Shown here: piece by piece, positions 1-11,437 of the stretch
How positions within the stretch are numbered: the first letter of the stretch is position 1
Layout of the letters: every line of letters starts with the position of its first letter
Source of the DNA: Oopsacas minuta
Lineage: Eukaryota > Porifera > Hexactinellida > Lyssacinosida > Leucopsacidae
Direction: 5' to 3'
DNA: 64,000 nt
NCBI GenBank assembly: GCA_024704765.1
Contig: JAKMXF010000315.1
Span: forward strand, 330,801-394,800
Position numbers and translations under genes: made by a program
The notes under the pieces: generated by a model
What the model was told of the DNA's origin: nothing
The model's input: the letters and a program-made list of their open reading frames with translations, nothing else
The model's database searches: none

Positions 1-649
1 AGTCAAGCTGTACCTTTGGGCAAATGAAAGTTTGATAATCGCTTCGATATCTTTAATCTCCCCAAACTTTTCTATTGCCTCTGTAATTTCCCTATTAATA
101 GGTAAGCCCTGAATAATCTATTCACGGTCAATGAGGTATGAATGAGTTAGCATCTCCTGCCTTGAAAATATTGCTGCTATTTTCCCATCTAACATTACCA
201 TATTATGTCAACATTGATAACTCCATTACACACATTTATACCTTGTTCCTTCATAACTTATGTGTCAGGATTGATGAATTGATTCATGAATTCCCGAATG
301 TTTTCCTCACTCTCTCTTTAGCTGCTCAAAGAAAAACTGGCCTTTTAGAGAAAGGAGAGCTCTTTTTCCAGATCACCCTACCTGATTCTGCAATGATGTC
401 TTTTGGTTTAAAGTAAATATGATATAGCTTTTAGGATCTGTTTCGTTCTCTTTTGGTTATACGTTATGTGACTTTTGACACATCTAATCCATCAGTTAAT
501 TTGAGAGTTAGTGGATAATCGTCAACAGATAGCGAGTTAATTGAGTCTACCTTTCGTTCAGCTGTTTGCTTAACAAATTTGATATATGATATATACCCCT
601 CTAATTGGCTTACTAATTTCAGGATGCAATATAATTATAGGTCGTTAGA
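1..649. other. No supported gene
   Basis: The left edge of the window. A 92-codon open frame (138-416, +) has no recognisable features. Reading the minus strand of 1-420 gives coding-like stretches in alternating frames, for example one ending in INREITEAIEKFGEIKDI, which might be a very old transposon relic. I cannot identify it. If the USP5 exon at 8568 belongs to a gene starting outside the window, this stretch is intronic. Confidence 0.4.
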
Positions 650-1108
650 TTAATGAACCCCTGATGTCTGCAACATATTTATATTCACCAAGATTGACTC
701 CATTATGAAGCAATAACTGTCGAAACTGAGTATATTTTCTTCTTCATTTTTCCACAAGGTGTACAACGAATACTGATTTATCTTTGGGAATATATATTGT
801 TTGTCTCGATCACTGAAGTTTCCTTTATAAGCAATTGATTTTGATAAACTAGCAACTGTGCGATTGTTCTCTTCATTGGCCAGTAGTTGTAATGCAAGAG
901 ATGCAATTGTGATGGAAGAAGTGTGCTCACGTTCGGACACTAATCTGATGACCTCTAGAACAGCTTTTGACTTACGAGTTGTTGCTAAGTGAAGAGATAG
1001 AAGATCCTTACTCATAGTAACAATATATTCGGAGTTATCCTCTAAAATTTCAGTAAGACGACGCTTCTTTTGTGAAGGTTGCCAGGGAATCGCTTCATTT
1101 CCCAACAA
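650..1108 (-). CDS. Unrecognised 152-codon open frame
   Basis: An uninterrupted minus-strand frame beginning MLGNEAIPWQPSQKKRR and ending in NMLQTSGVH. I do not recognise it. Its composition is protein-like: mixed charge, a basic patch near the N-terminus (QKKRRLTEIL), and a helix-rich middle with leucines and isoleucines at short spacing. There is no signal peptide or membrane segment. No upstream exon was found, although the minus strand just beyond has a GTGAGG donor-like site near 1205. It lies on the strand opposite to the host USP5 exon and the nearby P-element relic. It could be a fragment of an old transposon, an exon of an unknown gene, or chance. Confidence 0.3.
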   Translation of the reverse strand: MLGNEAIPWQPSQKKRRLTEILEDNSEYIVTMSKDLLSLHLATTRKSKAVLEVIRLVSEREHTSSITIASLALQLLANEENNRTVASLSKSIAYKGNFSDRDKQYIFPKINQYSLYTLWKNEEENILSFDSYCFIMESILVNINMLQTSGVH

Positions 1109-2240
1109 CAGTAATCCAATATTATAGATTTTACAGTTTTTTTTGGATTGTTATATTTGAATCTACTCTTTTCAAAAGTGAACATACATTGGCATTTTTG
1201 CCCTCACCTTAACCAAGAACTTCAACCACTTCATTGTTACATGTTTGAATTCAAAGAGATGTCTTGTTAGGATGAGTGCTAAGTAGTGTCTGGTTTTAGG
1301 AAGAGAAGTTCCTGAATTACACTGAGCTATTTATTATAGTAATTATGTATATATTCGTTGCCATGGAGTTGTATGTCTTGTCTATTAACAGTTAACGAGA
1401 ACAAATATGCTAGATAATGCAGCTCAGTTTTATAATTGGTATTGCTTTGTCTGAAAGTAAGATACTAATGTGCTTCAATTCACTAGAACAATTCAGTGGC
1501 TATTTAGTGTTTCCTAGCAACGAAAAGTGGACATTAGAATGTACAACATGAAATACTCTTTAGCCACTTTGCGGACGCCCAAAATTAGATGTGCTCTTTA
1601 AATTCAATTGAAATTGTTTGTATATTATTTCTTATCAGTAAAATGTGGTTTTCAGATTGTGTCCTTTAATGAGTTCTATTTATGAGATTCATTCTTTAAT
1701 ACTTTTCTCCACTTAGGATTGAGAACAAGTCATCATTTTGAGCCATATGATGTTTTTAGTAAATTCCAAATATTCGCTAATTGCATCCAAGATATTACAT
1801 TACAATACAATTAAACGTTTCTAAGAAATAAGAATTGATGTTATTTTAGGTTTAACACAAACTTATATCTTTTGCTTATTTGGCTTCACATGCTATGATG
1901 ATTTCTTGTTAATAATTTGACCTAGATCAAATCATAATTTCAAAATACACTCTCAATATTTTCTCAATTTCATTACACTTAAAATTTTACAATTCTACCA
2001 TATTCGTTTTTAGGCTATTTCTTGCGATAAACCGCTGTGTACGGTGCCTACACAGTGGTATATGGCAAGACATAGTCTTTTGATTCAATTAGATTTCATA
2101 TTCTCATATTAGACTTTGTTCATATATTATAAGTAAAAGTAACAATTGGTTGAACCAGAAAATATTACTTCAACGTTAATTCGAATCCTTCTTACTACAT
2201 GGAAATAATCAATGTTAGTACACCCTTGAAAGTCATCCGT
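1109..2240. other. AT-rich non-coding stretch
   Basis: No open frame, terminal repeat or RNA gene could be supported. The sequence is A+T rich with ordinary short homopolymers. Confidence 0.5.
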
Positions 2241-2560
2241 TTAAATGATCATCTCTCAATACCATTAAGGGATCTTACACGATCAGCGTTTCATTTATTT
2301 ACCTCGTGTAGTGTCTTGGATATCAAGATCCTAGCAGTTCTTGCTTGGCAATTCGGGTAAATTGAGTAACCAAAAGTATGCTAGTTTGAAAACTGACTTA
2401 TTGGAACATCATTCTGGACTCTATCGTATGATGGCTGGTTCGAATTTTCATATTTTTACATTCAAATTCTTTAATCCGAGGGTCTTCTTAAGTTCTCTAA
2501 CATCCTAATAATGTAGTCTGGCCTACTGAACTTTTCTCAATACATACATACATTTGTCAA
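2241..2560 (+). pseudogene. P-element-like (THAP9-type) transposase relic
   Basis: The plus strand near 2397-2450 encodes LLEHHSGLYRMMAGSNFHI. This lines up closely with DPLEHHFGLYRMMSGAQYHI in the much better preserved P-like element at 26.9 kb. In P/THAP9 transposases this block lies in the C-terminal half of the catalytic region. Upstream sequence (about 2310-2395) keeps a faint match to the preceding segment, and stops and frame changes occur throughout. No terminal repeats were found. It is a very old fragment of a related but not identical element. Confidence 0.7.
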
Positions 2561-5302
2561 AGCTTTTACTTCACCTTCTATTACTTCTAGTGATGACCAA
2601 TTAGTTATTGAGCCTTATCTTGATGGAAATGCTGTTATATTCTCAATTGTATACACTCAGAATATACCTCAGTCTTAAGCTTTATAGGTTGATATTAGGT
2701 CTATAAATTCTTGAAAGGGTTTCAGGGTGTATATTGTGCACTGATACACTAAATAATCAAATATCTATCTGCTTCAAAGAATTTCAAATGGAATTTCAAT
2801 ATTTTGTGCAAAACCATATAGAGATATTTGATAATCATTGATATAACATTTGGATTTGATATTTTTGACAATTAGCATAATTCTCCTGTACTTTTACTGT
2901 TAGGCCTTGTTTTAATAGGCTATGGATAGAGATGCTACGTATATTGCTAATGATAAATAGACTATGTTAATTTTATTCAATTGTATATTGCATTCTTTGA
3001 ATTTTTTGGCCCGTCTCCCCAATGAATGACCTGAAATGTTTTTCGATATGTTAAATATTTGACCAATGATAGTAACAATATATTTTGATATTTAATTGTC
3101 ATATTTGTTAAACAAGAGATGATACACACTAAACCATACAAAATTTCATAAATTTAATTTTCGGAGGGAAAATCTCGACAGCCAGTATTAGAGGACAAAA
3201 AACTTCATTATTCGCCTATTAATTTTGGTATCGTTTGAAATATTGACTTATAAAAATTATATATTCTTATATGTACTACTAAAATACGATGATAACACAA
3301 ATGCGTAAGAATTTACAGTTCGAAAATAATTTTTCAATTATTGAAAATATTTTTTTGAGATGTTGTAGTTTTGGATTTATATTTTCCTACTAATTCAGAT
3401 ATGGATATTCCCAAAAATATATCCAAATCAGATTTTGGGGATATACCTACCTCTGCATGTTGCCAAGCACTGTGAGTCAATGGTCGGAAACCGATGTGGA
3501 GAAAATCCTGAATTATTGAAGGCGATTTCCATTCGACAAAGAGTTGATTTGATAAATCAGATTGTCCAGAAATTGATGGGATAGAACTTACAGCAACGAC
3601 TATGATATTCCTCACATTTCTTACACATTATGATACAATTTGTCCCTGTTCGCCTCAGGATTGTTACCGTGGACCAGTTTACTTATCTTTACCCAATAGA
3701 TTTTGGATTCCTAGGATAAGAAATAATAGTAGCGTCTGGGAAAAGCAATTTGATAATACCAATGGACTTTAAAGCAAATATATACTGCTTTAACTAGCCT
3801 GACAAAAACAAGCCTAAAATAGGACTCAATGTTATACCTGCCTGCAAGAATCGATTGAACTTGTATATTTGCCACAATTATTGTTATATTCATTTGAATC
3901 CCCTTTGGTCCAATAAAGGGGCCAACTTTGAAAAATATCGTATTCTGAAATTTCAGTAAATTTCAACCTCACTTCCTTAAACGTGAATTATCGCATAAAA
4001 GCTCCGAAATTGTATTAAAATCAACAGTAAGAGAATCTATTTTGAACCAGATTCATGGAATAGGACCGGTTAGACAAAATCTGATTATTCAGTGACTTCT
4101 AATCTTACAAGATGTACAAAATTGCATCGTGCTTGTTGAATTATCTATGCAACATTGATACAAGAAGTTTCTTGTTGCATGAGAATAGGAACATGTTCTA
4201 TTTACTGTAACAATGTTGCTTGAAAACGTAATTTTATTTGCAAAATTTTTTATAGTATATGCTGCCTTGTATGCCAAAGTTGCATCATGTATAGTGGCCT
4301 TATCAAACTAAGTCCAGAAGTTATATACTAATTAGTGATATTCTGTACCTTGATCTTTGTTTTTGTTATACTTGAAGGATAAACAATAATTTCTATAATC
4401 AATGGAATAACTGAATGAAGACCTATTGATAATCAGGTGACGTTATCTATTTGAGTTGGATTTACTTTGGAATTGGAAATACCAAATGAGGGAAAGAGAA
4501 TTGTTATTCAAAGTTTGAAATTTTCGGCTTACGGATAATTAGTGTTTAGTAACAATTAACAGAGAAATTATTGTAGGCGTATACGTACAATTTGTTCTTG
4601 TTAGTAATAACACGTATTCAAGTCTTAAATTTGCTAATTCTTGAAATTATTATCGTTTTTACTAGTTATAAATATTTTTCTACAAATTTTGAACACATAA
4701 TCTATCTACACGAAAAAGTATCAAAATACAACGAGAAGCCACCCAAACAACACATTATAGTATCCAGGCGAAAAATATCAAAATATAACGAGAAGACACT
4801 CAAGCAACACATTATAGCTTCCTTTGCAAAGGTTTTCAGAACCCAAATGTTAAATCACGAACGCTACACTTTCGGAGGACAGATATAAGATTGATGTAAA
4901 CAAGGATATGTATTTGAATTCGCAGCTAATCTCTTCTTCGCATATTTACAAGATTTATCATATGATTGATGAAATTGACACCTTTGGCTTATACTTTGAA
5001 TTATGTCAATAATCTTACTATTTCTTATTGATGATTTTGTTCATTTGTTAGAAACTTAATACAGTTGCCCGAGCTGCACTACTTATCTGTCCTCCAGACG
5101 TTTCATTCTATTATTGTAATTTACAATATTAGAAAATTATAATATCAATTTTGATGATTGTTCCTAATACCCACGATCATCCAATATGCTTCAAAATTTC
5201 CAAAACCAAATCTGAATATTCTGTTGTACCTGTTAATTATTATGATAAGTAAATCGTAAGATTTTTCCCTTTCTGAATATTTTGATGCTGAATACCTCTT
5301 AG
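2561..5302. other. Long non-coding stretch
   Basis: No gene could be supported. Open frames at 3334-3615, 3711-3893 and 4089-4277 (all minus) are short, lack family features and look like chance. The only structure seen is the 58-bp tandem duplication at 4711-4825, listed separately. This probably belongs to the large intron upstream of the USP5 exon. Confidence 0.5.
4711..4825. repeat. 58-bp diverged tandem duplication
   Basis: Two adjacent units begin CGAAAAAGTATCAAAATA (4711) and CGAAAAATATCAAAATAT (4769). Both continue through a shared AACGAGAAG...CAACACATTATAG core. The units differ at several positions, so the duplication is not recent. It explains the repeated KYNEK..KQHII pattern in the 98-codon frame across it, which is therefore not evidence for a gene. 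Confidence 0.75.
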
Positions 5303-5450
5303 ATTGCCCAAACGATCACTAGCTTTCGCTGGTTTTGGGGATCTCGCTAGAAATATTCTTCAAATTGACCGGGAGAAGGTCATCAAAATATGGTGGGATA
5401 CACAAGATCCCCACTTAAATGCAAGAGTTGCACGCGCATCTTATGTATAG
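5303..5450 (+). CDS. Possible exon of unknown gene
   Basis: After an AG at 5301-5302 a 49-codon frame starts LPKRSLAFAGFGDLARNI and continues through KVIKIWWDTQDPHLNARV to a TAG at 5448-5450. The amino-acid composition (Trp-Trp, Asp/His/Arg mix) and the higher GC than its surroundings look like real coding sequence. I do not recognise the protein. It could be an internal exon, since a GTATAG donor-like site overlaps the stop, a last exon, or a transposon scrap. The polypyrimidine tract before the AG is weak. Confidence 0.3.
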
Positions 5451-5468
5451 CCGCCTTTGAAATTGGGG

Positions 5469-6050
5469 TCAATATAAGTATACCGCTTCAGCATTTGTAA
5501 CATTATCAGATGGTTGCTCGGTGTTAATGTACTCATTGATGCAGTTACCCACATTTTGATATTGATAGTCACTGTGAACAGTATAATCCGAAGTAGTCGC
5601 TACACCTCGTCTTTTGATAACTCGAACTGGTGATAGTAGGCGAATATTTGAGACAGTATATACCTTTCGCCATTCAACGCGATTGGTTGTATGCACCAGC
5701 TGGCCTGAAACGAGGTTTATGTCTCTGGTCACCAAGCTTAAAAGGGCTAGCAAGATGAACACTAGATAGTCCTCTCTTGGATAATATTCCAACATCTGTA
5801 AGTGGAGGAATTCAATGGCCAAGCTCCGATGCTCCATAAGCCAGGAATGTTCAGTCTGAAAAATACCGCCACGTCCTGACGCATCATTGTCCATAGAATG
5901 GGGGAGTCATTTTGATCAATGAAAAACCAAAATCCTTAAATTTTCTAAAATGTCTCTTCTCAGGAGCGGAGGAGATGAAGAGCATTTCGAACACGGCTGC
6001 CTCTAGTATTTCTAGTACATGATTCGAAATCAAGCAAAGCAACCTTCTAT
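5469..6050 (-). CDS. Unrecognised minus-strand coding-like region
   Basis: A 141-codon frame (5894 to 5469) contains EFLHLQMLEYYPREDYLVF and NLVSGQLVHTTNRVEWRKV. A second frame immediately upstream (about 6050-5885) is open for some 55 codons and contains EKRHFRKFKDFGFSLIK. The two could be one decayed gene joined by a frameshift near the ATG at 5894. GC content is above the local background. No motif lets me name it. A degraded mobile-element protein is the likeliest explanation. Confidence 0.3.
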
Positions 6051-8567
6051 TGTAATCCTCATGGCGGCAGTATAGCCATTCTATAAATTCCCGTGCTCAG
6101 TGATATATTTGTTGGATAAACATTTCCCTTAGGATATAAGCTCGACAATAGTTATTATTATACCCTGAATTTTGGCTATTGAGCTTTAAACTAAAGAATA
6201 TTTGTTTTATGTGTCAGATTTTGAGAATGAGTTAGCATTTGAAAATTATGACATCATATTTCTTATTTCCAATAATATTCAATTCTGGTCTGATCAATAC
6301 CCAAATTCTAGATTCTCTAAGCAGTCAATCGCATTGCTATCTCAAAAAGGGAACATTAAAATGTCACTACTCAAATGAATTTCTTGAATCCACAAATTGG
6401 CGAACTCATGTCCACTGGCTTCGAGTATGAAAGTAGTTATGTAACTATTGAAATTATGGTCTCAATGTTAGATGGTAAAATGCGTTCTTTCTGATCATCT
6501 CCATTTTATAACAGCGCTCTCCCTATACCTCAAAAAGACGTTAAAATCTTAAGTTTTTGTTTAGAAATAGTTTTTTTTCTTCTTCGTGTAACTAATTCCC
6601 CTAAGAACTTCTATGTTAGTGACTCCAAGGCATTATATGAAGAAACATATTCCTTTCTGTTAAAGCATTACCCGTAGGTTTTGTAAGAAATGTGGAGAGT
6701 TGGGACATCAACAGATTGATTATATTGTCAAACACTTGTTATAAGTCACTGATAATGTTTATCCAAATGTAGTAACATTATGATAAGTTAGATTGTACTT
6801 TGTGTATCATGTGAATACTGTTGAGTTAAACATTATCTCAACATTTTAGCTTGATATACCATAGTAACCAAAAGTATAGAATGGACTGTTGGTATTATTT
6901 TGATTTCGCTAAACTTCGCTGAACAATGTTTGATAGACTGATTTTATTCGATACTGTGTCATGAGTGTAATATCCTTTATAGTGCGAGAAATTGCAAGAG
7001 ACTTATGTTCACAACAAAATTTGTTCGCAGTTTTTACTTTATATGACCCATAATTATGCTGTATGATCACAAAGTTTAAGTATAGAAAACTAAATATAAT
7101 TCACATAAATTGGGTTTGAGTTGTAAAAATAACATTAGAACTACACCCAGCATATGTTTGATAATTTTTGAAGGTTGAAATTATATTTATAGTTATTTAA
7201 GTTGGGTGAACAAAATATGATTTCAAAAGTCCCGAAATTAACATAATTTGGTTGGACTTTGAGCTAGTACAACACTTATGTATTTTGATTCTGATACAAA
7301 GCTATTATAGATTTGGATACACCTACATATTTCTAATCATCCTCAATATATAAATTGACCTGATTTAAATATAAAAATTCCTCCTACTTGAAGCGAATAA
7401 CCCACCGTGCCCGTGTTGCTCGCGATCGTATCGATGCAGAGATCGGCAAGATGGGGAACGACATCCGTCCACCTCTGGAGAAATTGAGTACCTTATGTCC
7501 CATTTGAGTCGGGAATTTCTAACAACTTTTCTGCATCCTTATCTGAAAGAATTACTGCCATTCTGTCATTTTTTCCACCTTTCCAATCTGGTAGCATCTT
7601 CCCATCAAGAGAGCTATGAGAAGGACTGTCGGACAGAAAATCTCTTTATACTGGCTCCGATCGGCTGTTTTAATATTTGAGAGCTTTATTCAATGTGCTA
7701 GTAGATCCAGCGACTTAATCGCAGGATTCTCGTCTTTTGATCTTTTCGCCATAATTATCTTCAAAGTTGGTATGGTGTATATATTTTTCCAATTTCATCT
7801 TGTGTAATAACGTCGGATATTTATATACTTTCCACGCAAAAGAAACAATTTGAATCAATTACTTCAATTTCAATTCATAAATTAATACAATACAATAAAT
7901 TCATTCCATTTAGTTCCTTCAGTTCCCAATAGGTATGGATTTACTTCATTCTTGGAAAATGTAGAAATTGTCTGATTTTACTAATATTTCCATTTCATTA
8001 TGCTCCTTATAGGTCTGTATGTTATCGGATTGGTATAAACTTCGCAATCTATCTTTCTTAGTTAGCCTCACAAGTTGAGAGTTTATACATTGTAAGATTC
8101 AAAAATCTTTTTCAGAACACCCTATTTTTGAATTAACTGGTGAAAATTATCAAACATGTGCTATCAATGGTCACTACTAAAACTCTAGGACTTGCGAACT
8201 TCAACATGACAAATTTTGTTGTAGGTACTGCGGTACAATTATTGTAGGTTGCTTGAAGCTAAAAATCAGCCCCAAGTTTTTCCAATCTCTTTGGGAGTTT
8301 CCCTTCTTGGATTCTATTAGTCAGTTGCAGAGTCAACTATATTTATATTGGCGGAGCTAGCGGAATGCAAAAGGTTGCTGGCAAACGTGGGCTACTGTTA
8401 GGGACTCCAATTGCAACCCATGATTCCTGGGGATGCATGCAATTTGTGAATTTTTAGGGTTCCCGCCACCCCTGTGACAACTTCACAGAGTGGATGGTTA
8501 GCTAAGTCTCAGTGTATACATTTATTCATAACTTCTTGATCAGAATTATTTCATGTTCTTTTTATAG
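6051..8567. other. Non-coding; probable USP5 intron
   Basis: No gene could be supported. A short GC-richer patch at about 7395-7480 reads open in more than one frame, but no protein could be recognised. Frames at 7495-7680 and 7616-7807 overlap each other and look like chance. The stretch ends with the splice acceptor TTCTTTTTATAG just before 8568. Confidence 0.5.
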
Positions 8568-9443
8568 GTGACAGATCAAATAATCATTGAAGATAATTTT
8601 ACAAATATGCCCACAGAGATTTTGCCAAAGCCACAAGTAAGTATCAGCGAATGTCTTGATTGTTTTCAAACCCCTCATATTATTTCCGATTTTCTATCAC
8701 CGGTTAATCACAAATATGGTAATGCATCCAAGACCTCTACATTTTCAACTTTCCCCGAATACTTATTTATTCATTTCGGTAAATTCTATTTAGGAGACGA
8801 TTGGATGCCCAAAAAACTAGATATTGAAATTTTAGGGACAGAAAACGTTTTAGATATCGAATTTCTACGCTCTCCAAATATAATCACCAAAGAGACTATA
8901 ATGCCAAGCGATGTAAGCGATGTTAATTTAGAAATACTTACCAAATTGTTAGAGGTCGGTTGCGATGAAACATTATCCCGGAAAGCCTTGTCAATGTTTA
9001 AAAATGATTTTGAATCAGCACTTTCGTGGGTCTTAAATCCAGAATCCTCATTCAAAATTGAGGAAGAGCCAGAGAACAGTTTAATTGAATCATTGGTTGA
9101 CTTTGGATTTACCCATGCTCAGTCCGTATATGCTCTAAGAAAGACTGGTAATAATGTAGAAAGAGCTGTTGATTATTTGTTTTCACACACTGAAGAAGTT
9201 TCTTCGATGTTATCTTCAGATAATCTACCAAAAATCGATATCGCTGATGGAACAGGACATTATACTTTAGTATCTATAATTTCGCATATCGGTTCTTCAT
9301 CTATGAGTGGCCATTATGTTGCTCATATCCTTAAAGAAGGTAAATGGGTTTTATTTAATGACGATAAAGTTACCGAATCAAAGAGTCCTCCATTTAAACT
9401 AGGTTACCTTTATCTTTACAAACGCTATTGTGACAAAAAGTAG
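8568..9443 (+). CDS. USP5: USP5 / isopeptidase T, C-terminal coding exon
   Basis: This is the C-terminal 291 residues of a ubiquitin-specific protease of the USP5/USP13 family. USP5 disassembles unanchored polyubiquitin chains in the cytosol and nucleus, recycling ubiquitin. Seen in order: the end of the first half of the catalytic domain (FPEYLFIHFGKF...DDWMPKKLDI, residues 62-86); UBA1 (about 119-158, ending SALSWVLNP); UBA2 (about 169-208, ending ERAVDYLFSH); then the C-terminal catalytic box with SGHYVAHI (catalytic His about 249) and WVLFNDDKV (Asp about 264). The two UBA domains between the catalytic boxes are diagnostic. The frame is intact. The exon starts after a good acceptor (TTCTTTTTATAG) and GTG is its first complete codon, not a start codon. 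Upstream exons, including the catalytic Cys, are not visible in the window. USP13 is the alternative, but invertebrates usually carry one USP5-like gene. Confidence 0.92.
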   Translation: MTDQIIIEDNFTNMPTEILPKPQVSISECLDCFQTPHIISDFLSPVNHKYGNASKTSTFSTFPEYLFIHFGKFYLGDDWMPKKLDIEILGTENVLDIEFLRSPNIITKETIMPSDVSDVNLEILTKLLEVGCDETLSRKALSMFKNDFESALSWVLNPESSFKIEEEPENSLIESLVDFGFTHAQSVYALRKTGNNVERAVDYLFSHTEEVSSMLSSDNLPKIDIADGTGHYTLVSIISHIGSSSMSGHYVAHILKEGKWVLFNDDKVTESKSPPFKLGYLYLYKRYCDKK

Positions 9444-9635
9444 GAATGGTGAATTGATCTCCAGATTTATTATTTCTCCGTGTAGCTAATGCTAGTCTGG
9501 ACGAAAAATTCTTCATGAGACAGATAACTACTATTTACATACCTATTCTTACTTACATACTTATTCTGATATTGTCCACAGATGTATTTGTCTTTTTGTG
9601 TTTAGATACATTTACACTATTGTTCTGCTATATTC

Positions 9636-9641
9636 AATAAA
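9636..9641 (+). promoter_or_regulatory. Candidate poly(A) signal of USP5
   Basis: AATAAA lies 193 bp after the USP5 stop codon, in a T-rich stretch. It is the first canonical hexamer downstream, so a 3' UTR of about 210-220 bp is inferred. Confidence 0.6.
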
Positions 9642-10008
9642 CTATTTATGTAATTGTTAGTCTATGTGAGTGAATTATTGAACTCTTGTAGATAGCCCAT
9701 ACATTTCTTTCTTGTGATGTGATATTCCAATTTTGTTCTTCAAAACTTTTATCTACGGAACTAGCGGGGACATGTGGATTTTGGGCCAGAGTTAGGTCAT
9801 CATATGTCAATTAGAAGTTATATGACTCTGCAATAAAAAGAAATTTTGTTGGTATTGTTTAAACACAGTTACTGACCAGGAATAATATCGTACTATTCAG
9901 TACCAGTGGCAGATATACAAAGATCAACAAATTGACAATTTTGAACGGATAAATTGAAAGTGCATTTATCTATCACGTATGGATTTATTTCCTTTGCAAC
10001 GCAGAATA
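9642..10008. other. Non-coding spacer
   Basis: The sequence between the USP5 poly(A) signal and the first pogo-like MITE. Nothing supportable was seen. Confidence 0.5.
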
Positions 10009-10746
10009 CAGTGGAAGCCGCTTAATCGGGACAGCTCGGGAGTCAATGTTTTGTCCCGATTAACCGATTAACTGATTAATCGATTATGTTATTTAAGTAT
10101 TCAAAACTTGTTTTTCATTGTCACATGAACTAATATATCTTGTTTCTATACTACTAATCCTGATTGATCTAGAGTCTAGTAGAGATTTGATTGTGTATGG
10201 GTATAGTTCCGCTTCAAGAGGTCATAGAATGCGTTACGTTATATACTTAGAAAGTAAGATAATATAGTTTAAATAATAGTGCATGTGCTTATTACTGCAA
10301 CCCATAGAAACGTTTGGATACCCAACAATGTGCTCATTATTGAGGGAATGATACACGGTGGAATAACCAATGGAAACTGAGGCGAGTGAGCAATGTTAAT
10401 AATGTTAGTATAGTAAATGGTAATCGCATTGGTGTTGTATTGTTATGGTTGTAGATAATATTTAAATTCCTAGTTTTAGAACAAACCATTTTACAATGAT
10501 TCTGAATAAATATACAATCGTTAAATTTGGATAGAAATCCCAATTGAGCGAATACAATTAATATCCTGTTAATCGGGATAAGAAATCCTAAATAACCGAT
10601 TATAAACTTTCAAATATTCGGGATAAAAATCCCGATTAAATGTCCCAATTATCCCACGATTTTCTATGTAAAAACTGTTCCCAAACCATTGTCCCGTTTT
10701 AACGGATATCCCGATTATCTGAGTCCCCATTAAGCGGCTTCCACTG
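10009..10746. mobile_element. Pogo/Tigger-like MITE, copy 1 (738 bp)
   Basis: The ends are CAGTGGAAGCCGCTTAATCG and its inverted copy ending GCGGCTTCCACTG, flanked by a TA duplication (10007-10008 and 10747-10748). TA targets and CAGTGGAA...CGCTTAA ends are typical of pogo/Tigger-type Tc1/mariner elements. Both ends carry subterminal runs of CCGATTAACCGAT-type motifs in several orientations. No transposase is present, so it is non-autonomous; open frames inside it are chance. A second, clearly homologous copy is at 59120-59870, with the same ends, length and interior (for example GAGGCGAGTGAGCAATGTTA). Confidence 0.85.
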
Positions 10747-10748
10747 TA

Positions 10749-11437
10749 TCTCATGAATTTGACAACTTTCCTGAGATAATCTATATTAAGCTTTCGTCCA
10801 GATTGCCATTCTTTAGTGCATTTGTCGCCACGCGACTGTGAAATACTCAGCAGCACATACCACAAATTATTAAAGGAAGAGATTCCATATATATATTGCT
10901 GATCTATAGTATACAGTTTAGTAAATGTCAAATTGTCTTATATGACCAGATAGTTGAAATCCTGCGAAACCATACTCAACTATTTATTTTGACAAGTAAC
11001 ACATCAACACAGCTATTCCACTCATGATATTTGCACAACTTACCGATTTCATTCATTCTTCTTTTTTTCAAATTATCCGGGTAGGCCTCGTTTCACAACC
11101 AAAGGCAGCACTTGGAATAGCATCTATATTAACAGGCTCCATACCCTAATTGAGATTATGCTGCAAAGATGTAAAGCCATAGTTCAAGCATAAAGAGGTT
11201 GTACTAAGTACTAACGACAAATTACTAAATAATACAACATTACGGTGAATATCAGTCATAGAGATAAGAATTTGGGGTAAATGAATTCTGAGCAATTCTT
11301 TTTGACCGGCATTGTAGTACAGTTTTTGCAATACAAAAACTTCATACCCTAATTTCAAAAGGTGACTTTCATTAATCCGACAAAGTGACCATTCCTCGAA
11401 GATGATAGGAAAGCTAATACATCAAAACTGTACTATA
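10749..11437. other. Non-coding spacer between transposons
   Basis: No supportable gene. The 70-codon minus frame at 11146-11358 has no features. Confidence 0.5.
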